Source: Hyphomicrobium sp.
Lineage (GTDB): Bacteria > Pseudomonadota > Alphaproteobacteria > Rhizobiales > Hyphomicrobiaceae
Length of the DNA stretch: 54,906 nt
NCBI GenBank assembly: GCA_025351425.1
Contig: JANXVY010000006.1
Coordinates: 1 to 54,906 of the forward strand
Reading direction: 5' to 3'
Shown: piece after piece, positions 17,221 to 26,781 of the stretch
Numbering within the stretch: position 1 is the stretch's first letter
How the letters are laid out: each line of letters opens with the position of its first letter
Program-made: the position numbers and the translations under genes
Notes under the pieces: generated by a model
Seen by the model: only the letters and a program-made list of their open reading frames with translations
What the model was told of the DNA's origin: nothing
The model's database searches: none

Positions 17221-20200
17221 TTATTCAAGCCCGAGTTTTTTTTGCCACCATCCCTTGCGGGTGGGTTTGGCAGTGTCCGTGTCTGCCGCCATGGCCGTTT
17301 CGGCCCCCGCATGAGGCGTGACGACGACCCGCTCAAGCACGGGCTCGGAAGATACGGTCGAACTCCGCCGTGGCTTCACCGGCTCGGCCGCTTGAACGAC
17401 GGCCGCTTCGGGTGCGGTGGGACGAGCAACCTCAGCGTGCTGCGGCTTGGGCTCGGCCATCGGCGCCGGCGCAGAATGAACAGGCGCTGCCCGCTCTGGC
17501 GCCGCAGTAGCAGGCTCGTGCGAGGCGTGGACAGGGACGTCATGCCCGTGCGCGTGATGGGCATCGTGCCGAGGTTCGTGCCCAGGCTCCTGACCGCGCT
17601 CGTGCGTGCCCGCGCTTTGGCGGTGATCAGGTTCGCCGCGCTCTTCCCCTGCGTGGACCGGTTTGTCTCCGTTTGCCTGATCCGCTGCAGTGCCGTCCTG
17701 GTCGTTGGCAGCCATCGGCATGCGATCGCGGCCTTCCCGGCCCTGCCCGCCACGGCGGCCGCCACGGCGTCCACGCCGCCGTCCGCGCCGAGCGCGGCCA
17801 TCGCCGTCCGTCTCGCCTTCGCCCGCCGGCCGGCCTTGAATGCCGTTCGGCTCGCCCGCGTCGGCATCTTCGCCACCAAGATCTTCCGGTCCAAGATCTT
17901 CCGGTCCAAGATCGTCGGAACCGACTTCTATGATGTTGCCTTCCGCGGCATAACCCTCTTCGCCGGACGAGCGGCCCTCGCGGGGACCATTCATAATCGG
18001 CGCATCTTCGCCCGGACGCTCGTCGCGGCGGCCACGGCGGCCCCTGCGGCGGCGCCGCTTGCGGCCATCTTCGCCAGTTGCATTTTCCAGCCTGGCCTCG
18101 GGCTCGCCGTCGCTACCGCTGCCCTCTTCGTCTTCGGGCTCGTCGTAAACCGCCACATCGGCGGCGTGCGGCGCAGGCGCCACCTCGTCGGTCTCGCCGT
18201 CGAAGCCCCATTCCATGTTAACCGCACTCGCGGAGCGCCGGCGCAGCGCTGGTTCTGCCGTGTTGGCTGCAACCTTATCGATGGTGAAATTCGCTCCCTG
18301 CAGCTTGTCGCTGCCCTGGATCGAAATCGACAGTCCGTGACGTGCTTCCATGTCGGTGATGTAGGCGCGCTTGGCGTTCAGGATATAGAGCGCGACCTGC
18401 GGCGTCGTGGTGGCGACCAGCGCCATCCGCGTTCCGGTCATAAGCGCGTCTTCCAGCCCGCGGATGACGGCGAGCGCAATGCTTTCGATTGAGCGGATGA
18501 TGCCCGTTCCCTGGCAATGCGGGCACTGCGAGGTCGACCCCTCAAGCACGCCAGTGCGCAGCCGCTGGCGCGACATTTCCATGAGGCCGAAGTGCGAAAT
18601 ACGCCCCAACTGGATGCGCGCGCGGTCGAACCGCAGCGCATCCTTCAGCCGCCGTTCCACCGACCGGTTGTTGCGCTTTTCCTCCATGTCGATGAAGTCG
18701 ATGACGATGAGGCCTGCCAAGTCGCGCAGCTTGAGCTGCCGCGCAATTTCATCGGCAGCTTCGAGGTTCGTATTGAGCGCGGTCTCCTCGATCGAATATT
18801 CGCGCGTGGACTTGCCCGAGTTCACGTCGATGGCGACGAGCGCTTCGGTCTGGTTGATGACGAGATACCCGCCGGACTTCAGCGTCACCTGCGGCGAGAA
18901 CATCGCGGCCAGCTGCTGCTCCATGCGGTAGCGCGTGAACAGCGGTTCCGCGCCCTTGTATTCGATCACGTTCTGCGCGTGGCTGGGCATCAGCATGCGC
19001 ATGAAATCACGCGCTTCCTTGTGCGCGACATCGCCCGCCACCACGACCTCTTCCACGTCCTTGGTGTAGAGATCGCGGATCGAGCGCTTGATCAGGTTGC
19101 CTTCTTCGTAGACGAGGCTCGGCGCGGTGGAAGCGAGCGTCAGCTCGCGCACGCTTTCCCAAAGCCGCAGCAGGTATTCGAAATCGCGCTTGATCTCCTG
19201 CGACGTGCGCGATGCGCCCGCCGTACGGATGATCAGCCCCATGCCTTCCGGCACTTCGAGCTCGTTGGCGATGGCCTTGAGACGCTTTCGGTCCTGTGGC
19301 TGCGTAATCTTGCGCGAAATGCCGCCGCCGCGCGCGGTGTTAGGCATCAAGACAGTGTAGCGGCCGGCCAGCGACAGATACGTGGTGAGCGCCGCGCCCT
19401 TGTTGCCGCGCTCTTCCTTGACCACCTGCACCAGAATGACCTGGCGCCGCTTGATCACCTCTTGAATTTTGTAGCTGCGCGGACGGCGGCGGGGCCGCTG
19501 CGGCATTTCTTCGACCACATCTTCGGCACCGATGGGCTCGAGGGCTTCGAGTGCCGCCGGTGTCAACAATTCCACATGGCCGTGTTCGTGCGCACTAGGC
19601 TCGTCGTCAGCGTGACCTTCGTGGTGATGATCATGCTGCGCGCCGTGGTGATCATCATGATGGACATGATCTTCGCCAGCATGGTCGTGATCGTGCTCAT
19701 GGCTCTGCCCATGATCTGCGTGGTGGTCGGCCGGAACCGTTTCCTCGTCATGAACCGGATCGAACTCGCCGACCACCACCGGAGGAGGAACCTCGGCCGT
19801 GATCTGCTCGACGCCTTCGATGGCGGCAGCCATGGTATGGTGGCGATGGCCTTCGATGTGGTCGTGAACGCCGTTCGTAACCTCGTCCTCGATGTGGTGT
19901 TCGTGCGCCGAACCTTCCTCGATTAACTCGGGGGCGGCCGCATCATCGGGTTCCCCGGCAAATTCGACGCCGCCGGCTTCCGTGTCGTGCTCGACCGGCG
20001 CGCGCTGCCCCTCGCGCTGACGGCGGCGGGCGAGCCGCTCGGCGTGCGCATCGACTTCGGCTTCTTCTGCGGCTTCCTGCGCGGCCTGTTCCTCGATCAG
20101 CGCCTGCCGGTCGGCCATCGGAATCTGATAGTAGTCGGGGTGGATTTCGCTGAACGCGAGAAACCCGTGCCGGTTGCCGCCGTAATCGACGAACGCTGCC

Positions 20201-20373
20201 TGGAGCGAGGGCTCCACGCGCGTAACCTTGGCGAGATAGATATTGCCCCGCAGTAGTTTGCGGGCCGCCGATTCGAAGTCGAATTCTTCTACGCGGCCGT
20301 TCTTGAGCACCACGACCCGGGTTTCTTCCGGGTGGGTGGCATCGATAAGCATCTTGTTATTGTTGTTGGACAT
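17221..20373 (-). CDS. rne: Ribonuclease E
   Basis: Essential endoribonuclease and scaffold of the RNA degradosome. The 1050-residue protein starts MSNNNNKMLIDA, with an S1 RNA-binding domain from about residue 38 (LLRGNIYLAKVTRVEPSLQ). That domain is interrupted by an insertion of about 200 residues (about 90-300), acidic and then extremely His-rich at 213-267, before it resumes at YKIQEVIKRRQ. The catalytic core includes VIDFIDM and FDRARIQ, which carry the two magnesium-binding aspartates, and the Zn-link CPHCQGTG near residue 616. The tail is disordered with arginine-rich blocks near 770 and 860-880, a DLGPE tandem repeat and a His/Pro-rich stretch. It ends in KGWWQKKLGLE, resembling the GWW motif that binds PNPase in Caulobacter. 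Divergent from amiC. Confidence 0.97.
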   Translation of the reverse strand: MSNNNNKMLIDATHPEETRVVVLKNGRVEEFDFESAARKLLRGNIYLAKVTRVEPSLQAAFVDYGGNRHGFLAFSEIHPDYYQIPMADRQALIEEQAAQEAAEEAEVDAHAERLARRRQREGQRAPVEHDTEAGGVEFAGEPDDAAAPELIEEGSAHEHHIEDEVTNGVHDHIEGHRHHTMAAAIEGVEQITAEVPPPVVVGEFDPVHDEETVPADHHADHGQSHEHDHDHAGEDHVHHDDHHGAQHDHHHEGHADDEPSAHEHGHVELLTPAALEALEPIGAEDVVEEMPQRPRRRPRSYKIQEVIKRRQVILVQVVKEERGNKGAALTTYLSLAGRYTVLMPNTARGGGISRKITQPQDRKRLKAIANELEVPEGMGLIIRTAGASRTSQEIKRDFEYLLRLWESVRELTLASTAPSLVYEEGNLIKRSIRDLYTKDVEEVVVAGDVAHKEARDFMRMLMPSHAQNVIEYKGAEPLFTRYRMEQQLAAMFSPQVTLKSGGYLVINQTEALVAIDVNSGKSTREYSIEETALNTNLEAADEIARQLKLRDLAGLIVIDFIDMEEKRNNRSVERRLKDALRFDRARIQLGRISHFGLMEMSRQRLRTGVLEGSTSQCPHCQGTGIIRSIESIALAVIRGLEDALMTGTRMALVATTTPQVALYILNAKRAYITDMEARHGLSISIQGSDKLQGANFTIDKVAANTAEPALRRRSASAVNMEWGFDGETDEVAPAPHAADVAVYDEPEDEEGSGSDGEPEARLENATGEDGRKRRRRRGRRGRRDERPGEDAPIMNGPREGRSSGEEGYAAEGNIIEVGSDDLGPEDLGPEDLGGEDADAGEPNGIQGRPAGEGETDGDGRARRGRRRGRRGGRRGGQGREGRDRMPMAANDQDGTAADQANGDKPVHAGEERGEPDHRQSAGTHERGQEPGHEPRHDAHHAHGHDVPVHASHEPATAAPERAAPVHSAPAPMAEPKPQHAEVARPTAPEAAVVQAAEPVKPRRSSTVSSEPVLERVVVTPHAGAETAMAADTDTAKPTRKGWWQKKLGLE

Positions 20374-21267
20374 GGTGTTTGTTCCTTGGCGCGCCGGCGG
20401 GCATTCCCACCGATCCCGGCTTCGAAACCGGGGGCGACATGCTGCCGGCTTTCGGCGCGCGTCTTGTGCAGATTATAGGGTGAATGGGATGGCGCATCGC
20501 TGCTCGGATGAGCGGCACGATGAGTGCTGCTGGCACAGCCCGCGGCTTCACCAATGCCTGAAAGGTCCTGGGCAGGACCAAAGGCCGGTGTCTCGCTGGC
20601 GTGCTTCGCTCGCATTTCGCTGCTTTCGGGTCGTGGCCGTCGTTGCGTCCTTCGAGAGGCCGATGCCGTCCTGAAGCGGATGGCAGTCATCAAGAAGAGT
20701 GGTGCAATGACGTAGATTTCTAACGTCCTGCCACCGCGCCGTTTGATCGGCGCGCCGGCGGGAGCGAGGATATATATGCAGACCGACGCGAATAAGTGTC
20801 CGGCCCTCGGATCGGCTGACATGAACGGCTCAGGCATGCGGTCGACCGGCCCTGTCTCGCAGGTTGGCGCAACAACTGCACCGAAAAACCAAGTTTGAGA
20901 CCCAGATCCAGGAAATCGACGCACACGCGCTTCGAAGCACGATGTCAACGCGATCATTCCGGCACCCTGACAGTCGCTGCCGATCAAACCCCTACAAGCT
21001 TGCCGCCTGCAGTGAACCCATCGAAGGGACGCGCTCGATATCAAGATGCCGAAGAATTTCCGCGCCCTAACAGACTATGCGTTCGTCCGCTTCGTGGCAA
21101 GAGAGGATAATTTGGCCTCGGATCAATGCTGCCGCGCCGAGCGAAATCGGGAGGAGCGACGCCAACGAACGGGGAAACTCGCAAGAAACCGGTTAACGCG
21201 CGGGGGTGAGATGATTAGGGTGGCTTTGGCGGCAGATAGGTTGTAGGGACCGCCGCGTCGGGGAGCA
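20374..21267. other. Long divergent leader region, rne / amiC
   Basis: 894 bases without a convincing gene; the open frames here, in particular one antisense to the rne start, have no recognisable protein features. Next to rne the sequence is GC-rich with hairpin potential (CCCGG...CCGGG at 20415-20432), consistent with a long structured 5' leader. RNase E leaders are known in enterobacteria to control rne by autoregulation. Toward amiC the sequence becomes less GC-rich and should hold both promoters. No tRNA or known riboswitch was seen. Confidence 0.5.
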
Positions 21268-22617
21268 ATGCGCACCAATTGGGCACCAGGTTCGGCTGTA
21301 CGCTTGAGGTCTCGGCTCGTGGCGGCCGGAACCCTCGCGCTCGCCGCTGGGTTCGGCTACAGCCCAGCCCCCGTCTGTGCGGACGGCCCCACCATGGCGA
21401 CCAGGGCCCACATCACCGCCAGCGGCGCGGCGACCGAATTTACCCTCGATCTCACGGCGGGCGTCGCAGCGCAGGTCTATACGCTCGCCGAACCCTACCG
21501 TGTCGTCATCGATTTGCCCGCGGTGACCGTGCAGCTGCCGCCGGCCTCGGGAACAAACGGCAAGGGCCTCGTCACCAGCTACCACGGGGAGACGCTGCCA
21601 GGTTCGCGATCTCAAGTTGTCATTGAAACCGCAGGGCCCGTGGAAATCGTCTCCGCCCAGATGGTGAACGCCGCCACCGGGCAAGCAGCCGCCAGCGTGC
21701 GCCTGCACGTTACCTTCAAGGCGACCGATCCCGCCAAGTTCGCCGCAGGCTCAAGCGCGGGCCCGCCACCGGCAGCAACGTCCTCCAACAGCACCGACAT
21801 CGCCCGTAGCAGGGCCAGAGCTGTCGAAGCCCCCGCCGTCAAGCCGGCCGTCTTCGACGATCCGGCAACGGGCACCAAGCCGCTGATCATGATCGACCCT
21901 GGCCATGGCGGCATAGATCCCGGCGCGATCGGGGCAAGCAAGTTGACGGAAAAAGCCATCGTGCTGGCCGTGGCCGGGCATTTGAAGGCAGCGCTGGAAG
22001 CGACGGGCCGCTTTCGCGTAGCCATGACGCGCACCGGCGATTCCTTTGTGCCGCTCGACCACCGCGTGGAACTTTCGCGCCGGGCACAGGCCGATCTGTT
22101 CATCTCGCTGCACGCCGATACGATCGACGACCGCCACCTCGCCCAATCGATCCGCGGCGCGAGCATCTACACGCTCTCGGACAAAGCCTCAAACGAAGAC
22201 GCGCAACGGATGGCGGAAAAGGAAAACGCAGCCGACCTGATTACGGGCCAGGAAGGCGCCGGCGCCGACCGCTCGGACGAGGTAAAGCCCATCCTGTTCG
22301 ACTTGCTGGCCCGCGAAACCGCGGCGTTCTCGCATCTCCTCTCTCACGAATTGGCGATATCACTGGGCGCGACCGGCGCCTTGACGCACGAGCCGCAGCG
22401 CTCGGCGGCGTTTCGCGTGTTGCGCCAGCCCCATGCCCCGGCGGCGCTGATCGAACTCGGCTTCTTGAGCAACGCCGCGGAAGAGAGCCAAATGTCGCAA
22501 TCTCCATGGCAAAAGCGCGTGAGCGCGGCGATTGCTGCGGCCATCCAGTCCTACTTTGACCAAAAAAGCCGTGGAACGCTGGCCTCGCCGCTCGCGGCTG
22601 GCGGACTGCCGCCATAA
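21268..22617 (+). CDS. amiC: N-acetylmuramoyl-L-alanine amidase with AMIN domain
   Basis: Periplasmic zinc hydrolase that cuts the bond between muramic acid and the stem peptide, needed to separate daughter cells. The 449-residue product has a signal peptide (hydrophobic about residues 15-37), an AMIN septal-targeting domain (about 45-155), an Ala/Ser/Pro linker, and an Amidase_3 domain (about 205-435). Zinc ligands are in IDPGHGGIDPGA (His), SKLTEKAIV (Glu) and ISLHAD (His); the catalytic Glu is in ALIELGFLSN. A GGGGAGCA box precedes ATG. It is first in the conserved order amiC-mrcA-prfB and divergent from rne, an arrangement common in Rhizobiales. Confidence 0.95.
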   Translation: MRTNWAPGSAVRLRSRLVAAGTLALAAGFGYSPAPVCADGPTMATRAHITASGAATEFTLDLTAGVAAQVYTLAEPYRVVIDLPAVTVQLPPASGTNGKGLVTSYHGETLPGSRSQVVIETAGPVEIVSAQMVNAATGQAAASVRLHVTFKATDPAKFAAGSSAGPPPAATSSNSTDIARSRARAVEAPAVKPAVFDDPATGTKPLIMIDPGHGGIDPGAIGASKLTEKAIVLAVAGHLKAALEATGRFRVAMTRTGDSFVPLDHRVELSRRAQADLFISLHADTIDDRHLAQSIRGASIYTLSDKASNEDAQRMAEKENAADLITGQEGAGADRSDEVKPILFDLLARETAAFSHLLSHELAISLGATGALTHEPQRSAAFRVLRQPHAPAALIELGFLSNAAEESQMSQSPWQKRVSAAIAAAIQSYFDQKSRGTLASPLAAGGLPP

Positions 22618-22738
22618 TCCGCCGCCATGGTTCGTGCGGAAAGTTGTCTGCAGGAATGAGTTATACGGCTCGATGCTTGCTGCACTGCGGGAAACCGACT
22701 ACGACACTGGAAACGCTGGCCGATAGACAAGAAGTTTG

Positions 22739-25264
22739 ATGCGCGCCCCCACGCTCCCGCCGCCCAAAGTCCGTAGAAAGAGGAAGCCAGGCCGCAGCCT
22801 GCTGCTGAACGTGCTGGGCTATGGCTTTGCGGCCTTCGTGGTCTTGTTCCTGGTGGGCACGGCGGGTGCCGGCTACCTACTGTACAAGAATTCCAAGGAC
22901 CTGCCCGACTACGAGAGCCTCGCCAAGTACGAACCGCCCGTCATGACGCGCATCCACGCGCACGACGGCTCGCTGATTGCCGAATTCGCCCGCGAGCGCC
23001 GCATCTACGTGCCGATCAACACGATCCCACCCCGCGTGATCGCAGCCTTCCTGTCGGCCGAAGACAAGCATTTCTATGAGCATGGCGGCATCGATTTCGG
23101 CGGCATCGCCCGCGCGCTGATCAACAACGCGCTGCACGGCTTCAAGGGCGGCCTGCAAGGCGCCTCGACCATCACCCAGCAAGTCGCCAAGAACTTCCTG
23201 CTGACGAGCGAGCAGAAGCTCGAGCGCAAGATCAAGGAAGCGATCCTGGCGGTCCGTATCGAGCGCACCTACACCAAGGACCGCATCCTCGAACTCTACT
23301 TGAATGAAATCTATTTCGGCATGAACTCCTACGGCATCGCCGCCGCCGGTCTCAATTACTTCAACAAGGAGTTGAAGGACCTGACGATCGAGGAGATCGC
23401 CTATTTAGCGTCGCTCCCCAAGGGGCCGAACAACTATCACCCGTTCCGCAAGACCGAAAAAGCCCTGATCCGCCGCAACTGGATCATCGGCCAGATGGCC
23501 GAAAACAACTACATCACGGCGGCAGAAGCAGCCGAGGCCCGCAAGAAGCCGTTGGGCGTCAACATCCGCCCGACCGGCGCCCACATTTTCGCCGCCGAAT
23601 TCTTCGCCGAAGAAGTGCGCCGCTCCCTGCTGTCCCAGTATGGCGAAGAAAAACTTTACTCGGGCGGCCTGTCGGTGCGCACCACGCTCGACCCCAAGTT
23701 GCAGTCCTTCGCCCGGTCCGCCTTGACCAGCGGCCTCATCGCCTTCGACCGGCAAGGCGGCTGGCGCGGCCCGGTCACCAAGATCGACATTTCCGGCGAC
23801 TGGGGCGTGGCCCTCGGTGCGCTCGAGATGCCAGGCGACATCGCGCCCTGGCGCATGGGCGTTGTGCTGGACGTGCAAAAGGCCAAGGCGACCGTCGGCT
23901 TCCGCCCCAACAAGCAGCAGGACGGCACCCTGATCGCCGAGCGCCCCGGCGTCGAGATCACGCTGGACGAAGTCAAGTGGGCCCGGGTGCCGCCCAAGAA
24001 AGCCGAAGTCAAGTCCGTCGCCGATGTGCTGGCCGTGGGCGATGTGATCTATGTCGCCCCCAAGGACCCCAACAACCTGACGGGCGTTTGGTCGCTGATG
24101 CAGGTGCCTGAAATCGGCGGCGGCCTGGTCGCGATGGACCCCCACACCGGCCGCGTGCTGGCGGTCGCCGGCGGCTTCTCCTACGCACTGTCGCAGTTCG
24201 ACCGCGCCATGCAGGCCCGCCGCCAGCCCGGTTCGTCGTTCAAGCCGCTGGTGTACGCCGCCGCCATCGACAACGGCTACAAGCCCACCTCGATCGTGCT
24301 GGATGCGCCCATCGAAATCGACCAGGGTCCCGGCAAGGAAGTCTGGAACCCGAAGAACTACGAAGAAGGCAAGTTCGGCGGCCCCTCGACGCTGCGGACC
24401 GGCATCGAAAAATCGCGCAACCAGATGACGGTGCGGCTCGCCCAGGACATGGGCATGCCCCTCATCACCGAATACGCCAAGCGCTTCGGCGTTTACGACG
24501 ACCTGCTGCCCGTGCTCTCCATGTCGCTGGGCGCGGGCGAAACGACGCTCATCCGCATGACGACCGCCTATTGCATGATCGCCAACGGCGGCAAGCAGGT
24601 GCACGCGACCCTCATCGACCGCATCCAGGACCGCTGGGGCCGCTCGGTCTGGCGCCACGACGACCGCGATTGCACGAATTGCACGGCCGACAAGTGGTCG
24701 GGCCAGGAAGAACCTTCGATCCCCGACGACCGCAAGCAGATCATCGACCCCCACACCGCCTATCAGATGACGTCGATCATGGAGGGCGTGGTCCAGCGCG
24801 GCACGGGCACGGTGATCCGCGAAAAATATCTGCCCAACACGCCCATCGCCGGTAAGACCGGCACGACGAACGACGAAAAGGACGCCTGGTTCATCGGCTA
24901 CACGCCCGACATGGTTGTGGGCGTGTTCATCGGCTACGATACGCCGCGCGCCATGGGCAAGGGCCAGACCGGCGGCCACCTCGCAGCCCCCATTTTCGGC
25001 GACTTCATGAAGCAGGTGGTCGGCGACAAGCCTCCCTCGCCGTTCCGCGTGCCTCCCGGCATCAAGCTCGTCCGCGTCGACCTGAAGACCGGCCTGCGTT
25101 CTCAGCCGGGCGACACCAGCCCGAGCATCATGGAAGCCTTTAAGCCCGGCGAAGAACCCGACGACGCGGGCTCGGCGCTCGGCATCCGCGAAGGCACCGC
25201 CGACGCAGGCGCCGGTGTTGGCGCCGGCAACACGGTCCTGACCGGCCGCGGCGGCATCAACTAA
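22739..25264 (+). CDS. mrcA: Penicillin-binding protein 1A
   Basis: Bifunctional class A PBP that polymerises and crosslinks peptidoglycan at the inner membrane. From ATG 22739 (841 residues; a TTG three bases upstream is less likely) it has a basic cytoplasmic tail and a membrane segment (about 20-45). The glycosyltransferase domain follows with catalytic Glu108 in S-A-E-D-K-H-F-Y-E-H and GASTITQQVAKNFLL. After an OB-like insertion (about 335-430) comes the transpeptidase domain with S499-S-F-K, the SxN-type motif in EKSRNQM and K706-T-G-T-T. The Gly-rich C-terminal tail is disordered. It lies 121 bases after amiC. Confidence 0.96.
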   Translation: MRAPTLPPPKVRRKRKPGRSLLLNVLGYGFAAFVVLFLVGTAGAGYLLYKNSKDLPDYESLAKYEPPVMTRIHAHDGSLIAEFARERRIYVPINTIPPRVIAAFLSAEDKHFYEHGGIDFGGIARALINNALHGFKGGLQGASTITQQVAKNFLLTSEQKLERKIKEAILAVRIERTYTKDRILELYLNEIYFGMNSYGIAAAGLNYFNKELKDLTIEEIAYLASLPKGPNNYHPFRKTEKALIRRNWIIGQMAENNYITAAEAAEARKKPLGVNIRPTGAHIFAAEFFAEEVRRSLLSQYGEEKLYSGGLSVRTTLDPKLQSFARSALTSGLIAFDRQGGWRGPVTKIDISGDWGVALGALEMPGDIAPWRMGVVLDVQKAKATVGFRPNKQQDGTLIAERPGVEITLDEVKWARVPPKKAEVKSVADVLAVGDVIYVAPKDPNNLTGVWSLMQVPEIGGGLVAMDPHTGRVLAVAGGFSYALSQFDRAMQARRQPGSSFKPLVYAAAIDNGYKPTSIVLDAPIEIDQGPGKEVWNPKNYEEGKFGGPSTLRTGIEKSRNQMTVRLAQDMGMPLITEYAKRFGVYDDLLPVLSMSLGAGETTLIRMTTAYCMIANGGKQVHATLIDRIQDRWGRSVWRHDDRDCTNCTADKWSGQEEPSIPDDRKQIIDPHTAYQMTSIMEGVVQRGTGTVIREKYLPNTPIAGKTGTTNDEKDAWFIGYTPDMVVGVFIGYDTPRAMGKGQTGGHLAAPIFGDFMKQVVGDKPPSPFRVPPGIKLVRVDLKTGLRSQPGDTSPSIMEAFKPGEEPDDAGSALGIREGTADAGAGVGAGNTVLTGRGGIN

Positions 25265-25272
25265 CCCTCAAA

Positions 25273-25310
25273 TCTAGAGTGCTTCCAGGAAAAGTGTGGC
25301 AGAGCTCATG
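25273..25310. repeat. Family A repeat, diverged copy
   Basis: TCTAGAGTGCTTCC followed by AGGAAAAGTGTG matches the left half of the family A element seen intact at 43593 and 52171. The right half of the hairpin is not conserved here. Confidence 0.6.
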
Positions 25311-25424
25311 CGCTGCGGAGGGCGTAGCGTTGTCGAACTTTCTTCGCCTGGAAGGGGAGAAGGTCAGGCCCAGACTTGATCCAGGCGAGGGCGCGTAGGT
25401 TAAGTTACGCAGCCCCCTTTGCAT

Positions 25425-25463
25425 GGGGGTCCAGGGCACCCGTGCCCTCGCCTTCACTTGTTT
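25425..25463. repeat. Palindromic repeat, family B copy 2
   Basis: GGGGGTCC, then AGGGCA-CCCG-TGCCCT, then CGCCTTCACTTG. The flanks match the copies at 12706 and 26721 while the stem differs. This copy lies upstream of prfB. Confidence 0.85.
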
Positions 25464-25572
25464 CCGCGCTCGGCTGGCCTCGAAGGGGGTGGCTTTCGTC
25501 CCGCCGTTTACAGCTGGGCGCGGCGCACCTATATGGTGTTGAAACCCATGACATACCTCAAGGACTACTCTC

Positions 25573-26704
25573 ATGCGCGCCGAACCGCAAAAGCTGGTCG
25601 ATAGCATCAACGAGGCGCTCGCGCTCTTGCGGAGGCATCTTTGACTGGGATCACGCGCCCATCAAACTGGCCGAACTGAACGCCAAGACCGAAGACCCGA
25701 GCCTCTGGAACGACCCCAAGAAGGCGCAAAAGGTCATGCGCGAGCGCCAGCAGCTCGAATCCGCGATTCTCATCTACAAGAAGCTGGCCCAGGACCTGGA
25801 CGACGGCATCACGCTGGTGGAAATGGGCGAAACCGAAAACGATGCCGCGACCATCGCCGAAGGCGAAGCGGTGCTACGCACATTGGATAGCGAAGCGCAG
25901 CGCAAGTCGGTCGAAGCGCTGCTGTCGGGCGAAGCCGACGGCAACGACGCCTATCTGGAAGTTCACGCGGGTGCAGGCGGCACCGAGAGTCAGGACTGGG
26001 CCTCCATGCTGGCGCGCATGTACATGCGCTTTGCCGAAAAGCGCGGCTATAAGGTCTCTCTGATCGAGGAAAGTGCTGGCGAAGAAGCCGGCATCAAATC
26101 GGCGACGCTGGAGATCAAGGGGCCGAACGCCTACGGCTGGCTGAAGACGGAATCGGGCGTCCACCGCCTGGTGCGCATCTCGCCCTACGACAGCAACGCA
26201 CGCCGCCACACGAGCTTTTCGTCGGTGTGGGTCTACCCGGTGATCGACGACAACATCGACATCGTGGTCAACGAAAGCGAATGCCGCATCGACACGTACC
26301 GGTCCTCGGGCGCCGGCGGCCAGCACGTGAACACGACGGACTCGGCCGTCCGCATCACACACGTGCCAACGGGCATAGCGGTTGCGTCCCAGCAGGAACG
26401 CTCGCAGATCAAGAACCGGGCGATCGCCTGGGCGATGTTGAAGTCGCGGCTCTACGAGCTTGAACTGGAAAAGCGCGAAGCCAAGGCTAACGCCGAAAAC
26501 GCTACCAAGAAAGACATCGGCTGGGGCCACCAGATCCGCTCGTATGTGCTTCAGCCCTACCAGATGGTGAAGGACATGCGCACGGGCGTCCAGACCTCCG
26601 ATAGCTCCGGCGTTCTGGATGGCGGCATCGACCTGTTCATCGAAGCAAGTCTCGCCCAGAAGATCAAAGGCGGCGATACCGTCGTCGTGGAGGACCTGAG
26701 CTAA
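25573..26704 (+). CDS. prfB: Peptide chain release factor 2, programmed +1 frameshift
   Basis: Recognises UGA and UAA and releases the finished protein on the ribosome. The gene is in two frames. The first runs from ATG 25573 for 23 codons (starting [10 protein letters not shown], ending ALLRRHL) to an in-frame TGA at 25642-25644. The second resumes at GAC 25643 ([13 protein letters not shown]) and runs to 26704. The slip site is CTT-TGA-C, preceded by GGAGG three bases upstream, exactly the arrangement that directs the +1 shift in Escherichia coli prfB. The joined product is 376 residues. The anticodon-like tripeptide region (SDSS-like area near the C-terminal third) and the catalytic GGQ motif ([11 protein letters not shown]) are present. 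An AAGGA box precedes ATG. Confidence 0.96.
25634..25645 (+). promoter_or_regulatory. prfB +1 frameshift site
   Basis: Internal Shine-Dalgarno-like GGAGG (25631-25635), a three-base spacer, then CTT TGA C (25639-25645). When RF2 is scarce, the ribosome pausing at UGA slips one base forward and makes more RF2, a known autogenous control. Confidence 0.93.
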
Positions 26705-26720
26705 ATTTTCTCTTGAATAC

Positions 26721-26755
26721 GGGGGTCCAGGGCACCCGTGTCCTGGCCTTCACTT
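26721..26755. repeat. Palindromic repeat, family B copy 3
   Basis: GGGGGTCC, AGGGCACCCGTGTCCT, GGCCTTCACTT. It is nearly identical to the copy upstream of prfB, so prfB is flanked by two direct repeats of this element. One stem position is a G-T wobble. Confidence 0.85.
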
Positions 26756-26781
26756 CGGAAAATGCTCTAGGCAACCCGGCG

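Larger units (their letters stand above)
25265..25572. other. mrcA-prfB intergenic region with two repeat elements
   Basis: 308 bases. It holds a family A repeat remnant (25273-25310), a CCCCC...GGGGG hairpin just before 25430 and a family B palindrome. The prfB leader follows, with an AAGGA ribosome binding site (25559-25563). An open frame through it is only the accidental upstream extension of the prfB second frame. Confidence 0.7.

Noticed and set aside
18517-19926. Plus-strand frame of 469 codons antisense to rne
   Set aside because: The composition is an image of the rne codons, with no recognisable motif.
20289-21044. Minus-strand frame of 251 codons over the rne leader
   Set aside because: It runs through the rne start in a different frame and looks like random GC-rich sequence; kept as leader instead.
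23405-24979. Minus-strand frame of 524 codons antisense to mrcA
   Set aside because: It is His/Arg/Val-rich without domain pattern; mrcA is unambiguous.
25376-25642. Upstream extension of the prfB second frame as the gene start
   Set aside because: The RF2 N-terminus is encoded in the other frame from ATG 25573, and the slip site explains the switch.
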